Source: Pseudomonadota bacterium
Lineage (GTDB): Bacteria > Pseudomonadota > Alphaproteobacteria > Sphingomonadales > Sphingomonadaceae
Direction of reading: 5' to 3'
Length of the DNA: 64,000 nt
Assembly (NCBI GenBank): GCA_020160755.1
Contig: JAIUPN010000012.1
Coordinates: 84,949-148,948 of the forward strand
The notes under the pieces were generated by a model, which was not told where the DNA came from, did no database searches, and saw only the letters and a list, made by a program, of their open reading frames with translations. The translations under genes and the position numbers were made by a program. Positions 25,769 through 32,803 of the stretch are shown here, piece after piece (positions within the stretch are counted from its first letter, which is position 1; each line of letters opens with the position of its first letter).

Positions 25769-26344
25769 CTACCGCGCGTCCTTGCCCTTGCCGGGACGCC
25801 AGTTGATCAGCTTCGTTACCCCGGCGCCGAGCTTGATCAGTCGCATCAGCGCCGGTTTGGGGACGTTCAGCATTTCGTCGTGCCAGCGGCTCATCGTCGT
25901 CACGAAATCGAGCATGTCGGCGAGCCGCGCCTTCGCGTCGGCGCTGAGGCCGGGGTCGGTCGCCGCGCGCGCGACGCAGGCTTTGAGCGCCGCCTCGGCG
26001 GGATCGACCTCGCGCGCCTTGCGGCCCGCGGCGATCCGCGTGACCATCTCCCAGATATCCTTCTCGGCGGTGAAATGGTCGCGCCGGTCGCCGAGCAGGG
26101 GGACGCGGTCGATCAGACGCCAGCCGAGCAATTCCTTGATCGAGTTGGACACGTTCGAACGTGCGAGGCCCAGCATCTCGGCAATTTCTTCGGCATGAAG
26201 GGGGCGGTCGCTGACGAACAGCAGCGCATGAATCTGCGCGACCGACCGGTTGACGCCCCACTGCCCGCCGAGATTGCCCCAGTGGAGGATGAACTCGGTC
26301 GCGGCCGGGGACAGGTTCGAATCATGTTCCGATATTTCTGTCAT
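25769..26344 (-). CDS. GbsR/MarR family transcriptional regulator
   Basis: About 191 residues from the ATG at 26344 (MTEISEHDSN). The N-terminal half is a winged helix with LHAEEIAEMLGLARSNVSNS as the recognition region and GDRRDHFTAEKDIWEMV as the wing and following helix, typical of GbsR-like repressors. An upstream start at 26419 would add 25 residues, but the chosen ATG lies at the centre of a 32-bp palindrome and exactly at the predicted transcription start. It heads the DUF4166/TIGR01777 operon and probably represses it and itself. Confidence 0.85.
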   Translation of the reverse strand: MTEISEHDSNLSPAATEFILHWGNLGGQWGVNRSVAQIHALLFVSDRPLHAEEIAEMLGLARSNVSNSIKELLGWRLIDRVPLLGDRRDHFTAEKDIWEMVTRIAAGRKAREVDPAEAALKACVARAATDPGLSADAKARLADMLDFVTTMSRWHDEMLNVPKPALMRLIKLGAGVTKLINWRPGKGKDAR

Positions 26345-26359
26345 AACAGAAATATCGGA
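26328..26359. promoter_or_regulatory. 32-bp palindromic operator centred on regulator start codon
   Basis: Perfect 14-base arms (TCCGATATTTCTGT and its complement) flank CATA, which contains the minus-strand start codon of the GbsR-type gene. The arm covers the -10 element of the predicted promoter, so bound repressor would block RNA polymerase. Autoregulation is inferred. Confidence 0.8.
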
Positions 26360-26379
26360 TATAATGGAAGGCGAGTCAA
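26351..26379 (-). promoter_or_regulatory. Promoter predicted to give a leaderless transcript
   Basis: On the minus strand TTGACT (26374-26379) and GATATT (26351-26356) are 17 bases apart. The start point expected seven bases after the -10 falls on the A of the ATG at 26344. No Shine-Dalgarno sequence precedes that ATG. Confidence 0.6.
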
Positions 26380-26423
26380 GTCGCGTGGAGGTTGCGGCTT
26401 GCGATCGCGAAGCGGACATAGAA

Positions 26424-26554
26424 TCCTCCCTGCGGCGAAGCCGTGGGGAGGGGGACCATGCGAAACATGGTGGAGGGGGTGCGAGTTTGCGCCAACGGCC
26501 CTCCGTCAGCGCTTCGCGCTGCCACCTCCCCGTCTCTACGCGACAGGGGGGATT
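26424..26554. repeat. Palindromic intergenic repeat with nested hairpins
   Basis: A chain of short palindromes including CGGC-GAA-GCCG, CCATG-CGAAA-CATGG and AGCGCTTCGCGCT, with GGGGAGGGGGA on one side and CCACCTCCCC on the other that can pair at long range. The style (CCTCCC...GGGGAGGGGGACCATGCG) is that of dispersed intergenic repeats I recall from sphingomonad genomes. It lies between the GbsR gene and the 2OG oxygenase gene and encodes no protein. Confidence 0.65.
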
Positions 26555-26561
26555 CTCCCAC

Positions 26562-26636
26562 TCGTCACCCCGGACTTCATCCGGGGCCCATGACGACGGT
26601 GCAGCAATGGATCCCGGATCAAGTCCGGGATGACGA
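26562..26636. repeat. Inverted pair of CCCGGACTTNATCCGGG repeats
   Basis: Left copy 26562-26589 and right copy 26609-26636 are inverted and agree at about 24 of 28 positions. Each contains the palindrome-like core CCCGGACTTGATCCGGG. This is a widespread alphaproteobacterial intergenic repeat. A single decayed copy lies at 36023-36050. Confidence 0.8.
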
Positions 26637-26654
26637 AAGAGGGGAACGTACGCC

Positions 26655-27584
26655 TTACTTCTTCAACCCGATCTCGCGCAGCCGTTCCTGCAGATATTCG
26701 TCTGCGGTGATCGGCGTCGGATAGAGGTCGGGATGCGACGCGTCGATGCAGCTTTCGAGCGTCTCGATCGGATAGTCCGAACGGAAGTGCAGGAAGAAGG
26801 GCATCGAATAGCGCGCAAGGCTTGCCCGGCCTTCGTCGGGGTTGCGGACACGGTGGGTGGTCGAGGGCAGCTTGTTGTTGGTCAGCCGCTGGAGCATGTC
26901 GCCGACATTGACCGCCATCGCGCCCGGTGGGGGCGACACCGGAAGCCAGCTCCCGTCCTTGTCGAGGATTTCGAGCCCCGCTTCTTCGGCGCCGAGCAGC
27001 AGGGTGATCGTATTGATATCTTCATGCGCCTCGGCGCGGATGCCCTTCGCGGGGGCCTCGACGGGCGGGTAATGGAGCAGGCGCATCACGCTGTTGCCGT
27101 CGGCGACGGTGTCGTCGAAGAAATCGGGGGCGAGGCCGAGATAGCGCGCGATCCCCGAAAGCAGGCGGCCGCCGACGCGGTCGAATTCGGCGAAGAGCTT
27201 GTCGTAAGCGGTCCGGAAGCCATCGACTTCGGCGGGCCAGACATTGTTCGGCTGCTGCGCGGCGAGGCGGTGGCCGGAGGGCAGGTCGCGGCCGACGTGC
27301 CAGAATTCCTTGAGGTCGACTTCCTTTGCGCCCTTCGCGATCTCGGTCCCGAACGGGGTGTAGCCGCGCGCGCCGCCGCCGCCCGCGATATGATAGGCAC
27401 ACTTGGTTTCTTCGGGGAGGGCGAAGAAGGCCTTCGCCTTCTCCCAGGCTTCGTCGATCAGGTCGGGGTCGATGCCATGGTCGGTGATCATCGCGAAGCC
27501 GAAGCGTTCGAACGACGCCCCGAAATCCTTCGCAAACTGGTCGGCGGGGAGCGACATGGAAATGACGGGAACAGCAGCGGTCAT
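26655..27584 (-). CDS. 2-oxoglutarate/Fe(II)-dependent oxygenase, isopenicillin N synthase family
   Basis: A 309-residue cytosolic protein. The N-terminal DIOX_N region includes GFAMITDHGIDPDLIDEAW. The jelly-roll core supplies the Fe(II) facial triad in AHEDINTITLL (His, Asp) and STTHRVRNP (His). The 2-oxoglutarate-binding Arg is in RASLARYSMPFF. Bacterial members oxidise diverse small molecules and the substrate here is unknown. It is monocistronic and divergent from the EVE-domain gene. Confidence 0.9.
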   Translation of the reverse strand: MTAAVPVISMSLPADQFAKDFGASFERFGFAMITDHGIDPDLIDEAWEKAKAFFALPEETKCAYHIAGGGGARGYTPFGTEIAKGAKEVDLKEFWHVGRDLPSGHRLAAQQPNNVWPAEVDGFRTAYDKLFAEFDRVGGRLLSGIARYLGLAPDFFDDTVADGNSVMRLLHYPPVEAPAKGIRAEAHEDINTITLLLGAEEAGLEILDKDGSWLPVSPPPGAMAVNVGDMLQRLTNNKLPSTTHRVRNPDEGRASLARYSMPFFLHFRSDYPIETLESCIDASHPDLYPTPITADEYLQERLREIGLKK

Positions 27585-27722
27585 GAAAGATCAGTCCATT
27601 TGATAAGGGGCGGCGCCCGTGGGGGGGGGCGCGTCATGAGTCGCGATTTAGGCGCTGCGCGGCTGCGGTAAAAGGGAAAAAGGCGGTTTCGTCCCGCGCG
27701 CCGCTCGGCTAAGCCTCCGGCC

Positions 27723-28148
27723 ATGGCAAAGCAATATTGGCTGATGAAATCCGAACCCGACGCTTATGCGTGGGACCAGCTCGTCAAGGACGGTACGGGG
27801 ATGTGGGACGGGGTGCGCAATCACACCGCGAAGCTCAACCTGATGGCGATGAAGGTCGGCGACGAAGCGCTCTTTTATCACAGCAATATTGGCAAGGAGT
27901 GCGTCGGGATCATGGAGATCACCGAGACAGCTTCGCCCGACCCGACCGCCGAAGAGGGCTCGCCCTGGGTCATCGTGCGCGTGGCGCCGGTCCGTGCGCT
28001 GGACCATCCGGTGACGCTCGCGGCGATCAAGGCCGATCCGAAACTTGCCGACATGGACCTGATCCGCCAGTCGCGGCTGTCGGTCGGGCGCGTGACGCCC
28101 GCCGAATGGAAACATATCCTGAAAAAGTCGGAGAAGCCCGGAGGCTGA
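27723..28148 (+). CDS. EVE domain-containing protein
   Basis: A 141-residue single EVE (PUA-like) domain. Family marks are the opening YWLMKSEPDAYAWDQL, WDGVRNHTAKLNLMAMKVGD, and FYHSNIGKECVGIMEI. EVE proteins bind modified bases in RNA or DNA; thymocyte nuclear protein 1 is the eukaryotic relative. No restriction gene is adjacent, so a role with a cellular modified nucleotide is more likely than a defence role. It is convergent with the second PilZ gene. Confidence 0.92.
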   Translation: MAKQYWLMKSEPDAYAWDQLVKDGTGMWDGVRNHTAKLNLMAMKVGDEALFYHSNIGKECVGIMEITETASPDPTAEEGSPWVIVRVAPVRALDHPVTLAAIKADPKLADMDLIRQSRLSVGRVTPAEWKHILKKSEKPGG

Positions 28149-28164
28149 GCCCCCCCGCGGCGCT

Positions 28165-28488
28165 TCAGCGCAGCTTCACCTGCAAATGCGCCGCCACCGA
28201 CGGGTGGAGCGGATGGACGAACTCGCAGCCGTACTCATTGCCGTCGGAACGGCGGACGATGGCCTCGAGCGGCTGCAGGCCGGGCAGGTTCACCCAGATA
28301 TGCTTGCCGAGTTGTGGCCGGAAAAAGGTTACCATGCGAAAGCCGGTCGACGACAGGTCGAACAGTTCGACGTCGAACGGGTTCAGCCCCGGTTCGCGGT
28401 AGCGCGCGCGCGCCTTGACCGGCGTGCGTTCGGCACGGCGTGCGGACGTGGGTGCCTTCCTGGCTTCGAGTGTGCGATTCCCCAACAC
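28165..28488 (-). CDS. PilZ domain protein
   Basis: A 107-residue single PilZ domain. Both cyclic-di-GMP motifs are present: RARYR (RxxxR) in the N-terminal loop and DLSSTGFR (DxSxxG) about 20 residues later, followed by a beta barrel ending in GCEFVHPL. It is the canonical binder of the two PilZ proteins in this window and a plausible effector for the GGDEF proteins. No partner domain or membrane segment is seen. Confidence 0.88.
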   Translation of the reverse strand: MLGNRTLEARKAPTSARRAERTPVKARARYREPGLNPFDVELFDLSSTGFRMVTFFRPQLGKHIWVNLPGLQPLEAIVRRSDGNEYGCEFVHPLHPSVAAHLQVKLR

Positions 28489-28575
28489 GGATTTGGTCCC
28501 GATGCTTGTTGCCTGATCGGCCGCTTTTAGGGTTCCACTGGTTACCTCAAAGTGAAGCGATATGGTGAAATTCGT

Positions 28576-29166
28576 CTATACCGGAGGGGCTTCGCCGACC
28601 GTCATCAACCGGCCGGGGAAGGGGGCTGCGAGCGCGACCGCGGCGCGCCATTCGCCGCCGAGCCAGGTGGCGTGATCCCCGGGATGCAGGATTACCGGCA
28701 TGACCTTCGGCTGATGATGCGCGACCAGCCGGTTCGGTTCGGTGGTGACGATGGCGAAGCACGGCCAGTCCTCGCCCTGCCGCAGGATGCCGGCGAAGGC
28801 GAAGACCGGCTGCGACGGTACGGAAAACCAATGCTGGCGCCGCGCGCCGGTGGCGTCCGACCAATAGGAAAAGGCGGTCACGGGAACGAGGCAGCGCAGC
28901 TCGGCATGGCGCAGCGTACCGATCCAGAAGGGGCTTTCAAGGTTGCGGACGGCGGTGACCGCGCGATCGCCCTGCGGTGGCGGCGGGACGCCCCACAGCC
29001 GGGGGCGCAGGAAGCGCCGCGACCCGGAGCGCCCGTCGCTGACGATCACCGGCGCGGGGCGCCCCGGCGCGACATAATCGCCGGTCCACGGATCGCCGCC
29101 CGCTTCGGCATCGAAAGCAGCGGCGATCGTGCCGGCCGAAGCGTCGAGACGATAAAGGCTGGTCAT
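28576..29166 (-). CDS. SRAP (YedK/HMCES-like) homologue lacking catalytic Cys and Glu
   Basis: A 196-residue protein aligned by eye to the SRAP fold: MTSLYRLDAS matches the usual MCGRYTL start, NLES matches NARSE with Asn75 kept, RCLVPVTAFSYW matches RCIVPADGFYEW, and HHQPKVMPVIL matches HDRMPVIL. The nucleophile Cys2 is Thr2 and the catalytic Glu is Tyr101. It therefore should not form the usual DNA-protein crosslink at abasic sites. Residual DNA binding is possible. An alternative start giving Cys2 is not available. Confidence 0.75.
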   Translation of the reverse strand: MTSLYRLDASAGTIAAAFDAEAGGDPWTGDYVAPGRPAPVIVSDGRSGSRRFLRPRLWGVPPPPQGDRAVTAVRNLESPFWIGTLRHAELRCLVPVTAFSYWSDATGARRQHWFSVPSQPVFAFAGILRQGEDWPCFAIVTTEPNRLVAHHQPKVMPVILHPGDHATWLGGEWRAAVALAAPFPGRLMTVGEAPPV

Positions 29167-29231
29167 CGCGCCACGGTCGCGATGCGCAAGGCGGCTGTCA
29201 ATCGGGGCGATGCGCGCGGGCTAACGCCGAA

Positions 29232-29405
29232 TCATTTGTCCCAGGGCGACTTCTCGCCGCTGTCGCGGGTGTCGTTGTGGCTCGCCCGGTCGGCGGCGCG
29301 ATCGGCTGCGACGATGACGCCTGCGCCCATCATGCCGCATCCGACGAAGCTCAGGATGCTGAGGCAACCGAGACCCATCAGGATCGATTTCAATATTTCG
29401 CTCAT
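29232..29405 (-). CDS. Small membrane protein, 57 aa
   Basis: Starts at ATG 29405 (MSEILKSILMGLGC). One hydrophobic span of about 25 residues contains cysteines and glycines (LSILSFVGCGMMGAGVIVAA), and a charged C-terminal tail ends SGEKSPWDK. An upstream in-frame ATG at 29429 would add eight residues. The function is unknown. The gene stands alone between the SRAP homologue and arfB. Coding use and clean termination support it moderately. Confidence 0.5.
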   Translation of the reverse strand: MSEILKSILMGLGCLSILSFVGCGMMGAGVIVAADRAADRASHNDTRDSGEKSPWDK

Positions 29406-29463
29406 GTGCGGCTCCGCTGAACTGGTCACTGGCAGCCCTAGCGCGCGAGAGTAAAAATGCCGT

Positions 29464-29865
29464 TTACTCTGTGCCGCGCACGCGCCCGCGCCCGGCCTTC
29501 ACCGTGCTGCGCGCTTTCTTGCTGTCGACACGCTTCGCCTTCGCCGCCTTGCTCGGTTTGGTCTTGATACGGCGTTCGGGGCGCACCAGCGCGGCGTCGA
29601 CCAGCTCGTTCAGCCGCGCGCGCGCGTCGGCGCGGTTCGCTTCCTGCGTACGAAAACTGCGCGCGAGGATAACGAGTTCGCCCGCGGCGGTCATCTTGCT
29701 TCCCGCCAGCGTCTTGAGGCGGCGATAGGCGTCGGGCGCGAGGCCCAGCGCAAAGACATCGACGCGAAGCTGGCACGCGGTCGCGACCTTGTTGACATTC
29801 TGGCCGCCCGGACCCGACCCCGCGAGGAATTTCTCGGCTATCGCGCTTTCGGGGATATCAGCCAC
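29464..29865 (-). CDS. arfB: Peptidyl-tRNA hydrolase rescuing stalled ribosomes
   Basis: About 133 residues. The catalytic GSGPGGQNVNK contains the GGQ of release factors, and the C-terminus is a basic tail (IKTKPSKAAKAKRVDSKKA) that would enter the empty mRNA channel. This is the ArfB/ICT1/YaeJ layout. I favour GTG 29865, eight bases into the end of the upstream pseudouridine synthase gene; an ATG at 29916 in the same frame adds Arg-rich sequence. It releases peptides from non-stop ribosomes. Confidence 0.88.
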   Translation of the reverse strand: MADIPESAIAEKFLAGSGPGGQNVNKVATACQLRVDVFALGLAPDAYRRLKTLAGSKMTAAGELVILARSFRTQEANRADARARLNELVDAALVRPERRIKTKPSKAAKAKRVDSKKARSTVKAGRGRVRGTE

Positions 29866-30541
29866 GCGTCGGTGCCGCTCCCTCCGGCGCGGCGAAGCCG
29901 AGCGCGACGAAGGCATCGGGGAACGGCGCTTCGGCCATTATCGACGGCTTGACGTCACGTTTTACGACCAGCCTTTCGGCGTGAAGCAGCGTGCGCGTTT
30001 TCGTGCCGCCGCGGCCGTAGACGGGATCGCCGACGAGCGGAAAGCCGAGCCCTTCGAGCGCATGGACACGCAGCTGATGGGTGCGGCCGGTTTCGGGGCG
30101 GAAGCGCAGCAGGCTGCGTTCACCGACCACCGCGAGCTTTTCCCAATGCGAGACCGAGGGCTTGCCCTTGGGGTCGCCGACCATGCGCCAACCCTCTTCG
30201 GCGGTCGATACCTTGGCAAGTGGCAGGTCGATCGTGCCGCCGTCGCCTTCGGGCACCCCGTCGACGATTGCGAGATATTGCTTTTCAACCTCGCGGCTTT
30301 CGAAGGCGCGGGTAAAGCGGCCGTGCGCCTTGGGGTTGCGCGCGAGGAGCAGGCAACCCGAGGTGTCGCGGTCGAGCCGGTGGACGGGGAGCGGCCAGCG
30401 CTTGAAGCCGAAGCGCAGCAAATCGAGATGATTCTCGAGGCTGAGGCTGCCGTCGCGCGGGGCGTCGACCGGAAGGCCGGCGGGTTTGTCGATGACAAGG
30501 GCCTCGCCGTCGAGGAAAAGGACACGATCTGAAAGGAGCAT
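29858..30541 (-). CDS. RluA family RNA pseudouridine synthase
   Basis: A 227-residue synthase. The catalytic motif is HRLDRDTSGCLLLARN with its Asp, preceded by VIDKPAGLPVDAP and followed by RPETGRTHQLRVH. There is no N-terminal S4 domain, so it is of the short RluA/TruC type. The target could be 23S rRNA or tRNA. It overlaps arfB by eight bases, a two-gene translation-quality operon. Confidence 0.9.
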   Translation of the reverse strand: MLLSDRVLFLDGEALVIDKPAGLPVDAPRDGSLSLENHLDLLRFGFKRWPLPVHRLDRDTSGCLLLARNPKAHGRFTRAFESREVEKQYLAIVDGVPEGDGGTIDLPLAKVSTAEEGWRMVGDPKGKPSVSHWEKLAVVGERSLLRFRPETGRTHQLRVHALEGLGFPLVGDPVYGRGGTKTRTLLHAERLVVKRDVKPSIMAEAPFPDAFVALGFAAPEGAAPTRG

Positions 30542-30552
30542 GGCGGCGCTAT

Positions 30553-30614
30553 AGGGCCTGATCGGTTGAGGGGGAAGCGCCTCGCGCTCTTCCCGATGCC
30601 GTGAATCAGGCCCT
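30553..30614. repeat. Nested palindrome upstream of RluA-type gene
   Basis: AGGGCCTGAT (30553-30562) and ATCAGGCCCT (30605-30614) pair. Inside them GGGGAAGCGC and GCGCTCTTCCC pair with one bulge. It is 62 bases between the RluA-type start and the end of the dioxygenase gene. It may end the dioxygenase transcript, although no T-run is present. Confidence 0.6.
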
Positions 30615-30638
30615 CAACGAAAACGCGCGGCCCATGGC

Positions 30639-31439
30639 TCAGTCGAAAGCGTAAACGTCCATCGCCAGCACGGCGTAGGTCGTGCTCGCGTGCAGGCGTT
30701 CGGCCTTGAGCGGCGTGCCGCCCGCGCCCATCGCGACGAACAGCGGCAATATATGATCGGGGGTCGGATGATTGTCGCGCCCGTGCGGCGCGCGTTCGAC
30801 GCTGTGGAGGATATCGTCGACCGCGCTTGCGGCCATGCGCCCGGCGACCCAGTCGGTGAAGTCGCTCACCCACGCGGGTGCGGGCGCGTCGATCGGCGGG
30901 CGCGCGGTGAAATAGGCGCGCAGGTTATGCGTGATGCTGCCCGATCCGACAATCAGCACGCCTTCGTCGCGCAGCGGCGCGAGCGCCTGGCCAAGCGCAT
31001 AATGCCATTCGGGCGAGGCGTTCGACGCGATCGAGAGCTGGACGACGGGTATGTCGGCTTGCGGGTAGATCAGCGACAGCGGCACCCACGCGCCATGGTC
31101 GAGGCCGCGGGTCGTATCGGCGGTGATATCGAGGCCGTGACCCGCGAGCAGCGCGACGACCCGGTTCGCCAGCGCCGGATCGCCCGGCGCCGGATAACGC
31201 ATCGCGAACAATTCGTCAGGGAAGCCGCCAAAATCGTGGATCGTCGGCGGGGCGGGCGAGGCGGTTACGGTTGCCCGCCCGCCTTCGAAGGCCGCGTCAT
31301 GATGCGCCGACACGACGAGGATCGCGCGCGGGCGCGGAAGTTTGGCACCCAGCCCGGCGAGGAAGGTCCGCGCCGGGCTGGGCTCGAGCGCCATCATCGG
31401 CGAGCCGTGCGAAAGGAAGAGGCTCGGGAGACGGCGCAT
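30639..31439 (-). CDS. DODA-type extradiol ring-opening dioxygenase
   Basis: A 266-residue class III extradiol dioxygenase of the 4,5-DOPA dioxygenase (YgiD) type. Metal-binding residues appear in LFLSHGSPMMAL (His), VVSAHHDAA (His) and NHPTPDHILPL (His). GSGSITHNLR is the conserved strand near the active site. It cleaves catechol-type rings with non-haem iron or zinc. The gene ends the leftward run wrbA-DODA with a four-base gap, placing it with quinone-handling enzymes. Confidence 0.9.
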   Translation of the reverse strand: MRRLPSLFLSHGSPMMALEPSPARTFLAGLGAKLPRPRAILVVSAHHDAAFEGGRATVTASPAPPTIHDFGGFPDELFAMRYPAPGDPALANRVVALLAGHGLDITADTTRGLDHGAWVPLSLIYPQADIPVVQLSIASNASPEWHYALGQALAPLRDEGVLIVGSGSITHNLRAYFTARPPIDAPAPAWVSDFTDWVAGRMAASAVDDILHSVERAPHGRDNHPTPDHILPLFVAMGAGGTPLKAERLHASTTYAVLAMDVYAFD

Positions 31440-31443
31440 CGGT

Positions 31444-32046
31444 TCAGGCCGCCAGTTTCGCGGCGGTGCGCGCGACGCGTTCGCCGAGGTAGCGGGCACC
31501 GCCAAGGTCGGCTTCGCCCGGCTGGCGCGATCCGTCGGCACCGGCGATCGTCGTCGCACCATAGGGTGCGCCGCCCTTGACCTCGTCGACCCCCATCTGA
31601 CCGGCAAAGCCATAGTCGAGCCCGACGATCGTCATGCCGAAATGAATGAGGTTGGTCAGGACTGAAAACAGCGTCGTTTCCTGGCCGCCATGCTGCGACC
31701 CGGTCGAGGTGAAGGCGGCGCCGACCTTGCCATTGAGCCTGCCCTGCGCCCACACGCCGCCGGCGGTGTCCCAGAAGCTCGCCATCTGGCTCGCCATGCG
31801 GCCGAAGCGCGTCGGGGTGCCGACGACGATCGCGTCATAGTTTGCGAGTTCATTGGGGTCGCTCAGCAGCGGATGCGCGGTGTCGGTCTTGAACCCGGCG
31901 GCCTCGACGACTGCCTGCGGCGCGGTTTCGGCAACGCGGCGGATATCGACATCGGCGCCCGCGGCGCGCGCGCCCTCGGCGACCGCGTCGGCCATCTGTT
32001 CGATATGACCGTAACTCGAATAGTAGAGCACCAGAACCTTTGCCAT
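31444..32046 (-). CDS. wrbA: NAD(P)H:quinone oxidoreductase, WrbA type
   Basis: A 200-residue flavodoxin-fold protein. The FMN phosphate loop is YYSSYGHIEQMADAVAEGA. GTPTRFGRMASQMASFWD and STGSQHGGQETTLFS are the WrbA FMN-ring and tetramer motifs, and GAPYGATTIAG completes the signature. It reduces quinones by two electrons and so avoids semiquinones. It precedes the DODA dioxygenase and follows azoR, pointing to aromatic or electrophile stress. Confidence 0.94.
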   Translation of the reverse strand: MAKVLVLYYSSYGHIEQMADAVAEGARAAGADVDIRRVAETAPQAVVEAAGFKTDTAHPLLSDPNELANYDAIVVGTPTRFGRMASQMASFWDTAGGVWAQGRLNGKVGAAFTSTGSQHGGQETTLFSVLTNLIHFGMTIVGLDYGFAGQMGVDEVKGGAPYGATTIAGADGSRQPGEADLGGARYLGERVARTAAKLAA

Positions 32047-32087
32047 CGTAACTGTTCCTTTCGTGGATTGAACCGGGAATAGGGGGT

Positions 32088-32124
32088 GGGCCGCCGCCGG
32101 GGAGGGGGAGGGAGGCGGCGGCCC
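32088..32124. repeat. Hairpin with G-rich loop, copy 1
   Basis: GGGCCGCCGCC (32088-32098) pairs with GGCGGCGGCCC (32114-32124) around a 15-base loop GGGGAGGGGGAGGGA. It lies just beyond the azoR stop. The G-tracts, with GGGGGTGGG immediately upstream, could alternatively form a G-quadruplex on the plus strand. Confidence 0.8.
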
Positions 32125-32131
32125 GAGGGGG

Positions 32132-32728
32132 TCAGGCGGCCTGCTTCAGCCCTTCGATCGCCGTCGTGGCGCGGGCGATCGCCTCGCCGTCCATCTGGTG
32201 GCCGTCGGCAGCGACAATGGTGACGTCGGTGATGCCGATGAAGCCGAGAACATGTTTCAGATAACCACTCGCGAAATCGACCTGGCTGCCGAGCGGCACG
32301 CCGCCCGAGGCGAAGACGATATAGGCGCGCTTGCCCTTGAGCAGGCCTTCGGGGCCAGCCTCGGTGTAGCGGAAGGTGCGGCGCGCCCGCGCCACCTGGT
32401 CGACCCAGGCCTTCAGCGTCGCGGGGATCGCGAAATTATAGATGGGCGCGGTGATGATGATCGTGTCGGCGGCTTCGATCTCGGCGATCAATTCCTCCGA
32501 ACCGGCGAGCAGCGCCTTCTGTTCGTCGCTGCGTTCGGCCTCGTCGGTGAAATTCGCGCCGACCCAGTTTTCGGTCAGGAAGGCCGGCGGCGTCACATTG
32601 AGGTCGCGGCGGGTGACGGTGGCACCGTAGCTTTGCTCGACAAGGCGGCCTTCGAGCTGGTCGGCGAGCAGGCGGGTGGTCGAGCCCGTATTGCGGGCGC
32701 TGGCATCGATGCGGAGAATCTGGCTCAT
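32132..32728 (-). CDS. azoR: FMN-dependent NADH-azoreductase
   Basis: A 198-residue flavodoxin-like reductase. It opens ILRIDASARNTGSTTRLLAD, the AzoR FMN-binding start, then has PIYNFAIPATLKAWVDQVAR and a SGGVPLGSQVDFASGYLKHV segment. It reduces azo bonds and quinones by ping-pong hydride transfer. It lies between wrbA and the pirin gene, each followed by a similar G+C-rich hairpin, and shares their direction away from the LysR regulator. Confidence 0.94.
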   Translation of the reverse strand: MSQILRIDASARNTGSTTRLLADQLEGRLVEQSYGATVTRRDLNVTPPAFLTENWVGANFTDEAERSDEQKALLAGSEELIAEIEAADTIIITAPIYNFAIPATLKAWVDQVARARRTFRYTEAGPEGLLKGKRAYIVFASGGVPLGSQVDFASGYLKHVLGFIGITDVTIVAADGHQMDGEAIARATTAIEGLKQAA

Positions 32729-32759
32729 CTTACGGTTCCTTCGATTTCGAAAAGAGGGT

Positions 32760-32794
32760 GGGCCGCCGCCGGGGGAGGGGGAGGGCGGCGGCCC
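32760..32794. repeat. Hairpin with G-rich loop, copy 2
   Basis: The same 11-base arms as copy 1 (32760-32770 and 32784-32794) with a slightly shorter loop. It follows the pirin stop; on the minus strand CCCTCTTTT comes next, so this copy looks like a usable terminator. Confidence 0.8.
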
Positions 32795-32803
32795 GGGGGC
32801 TCG

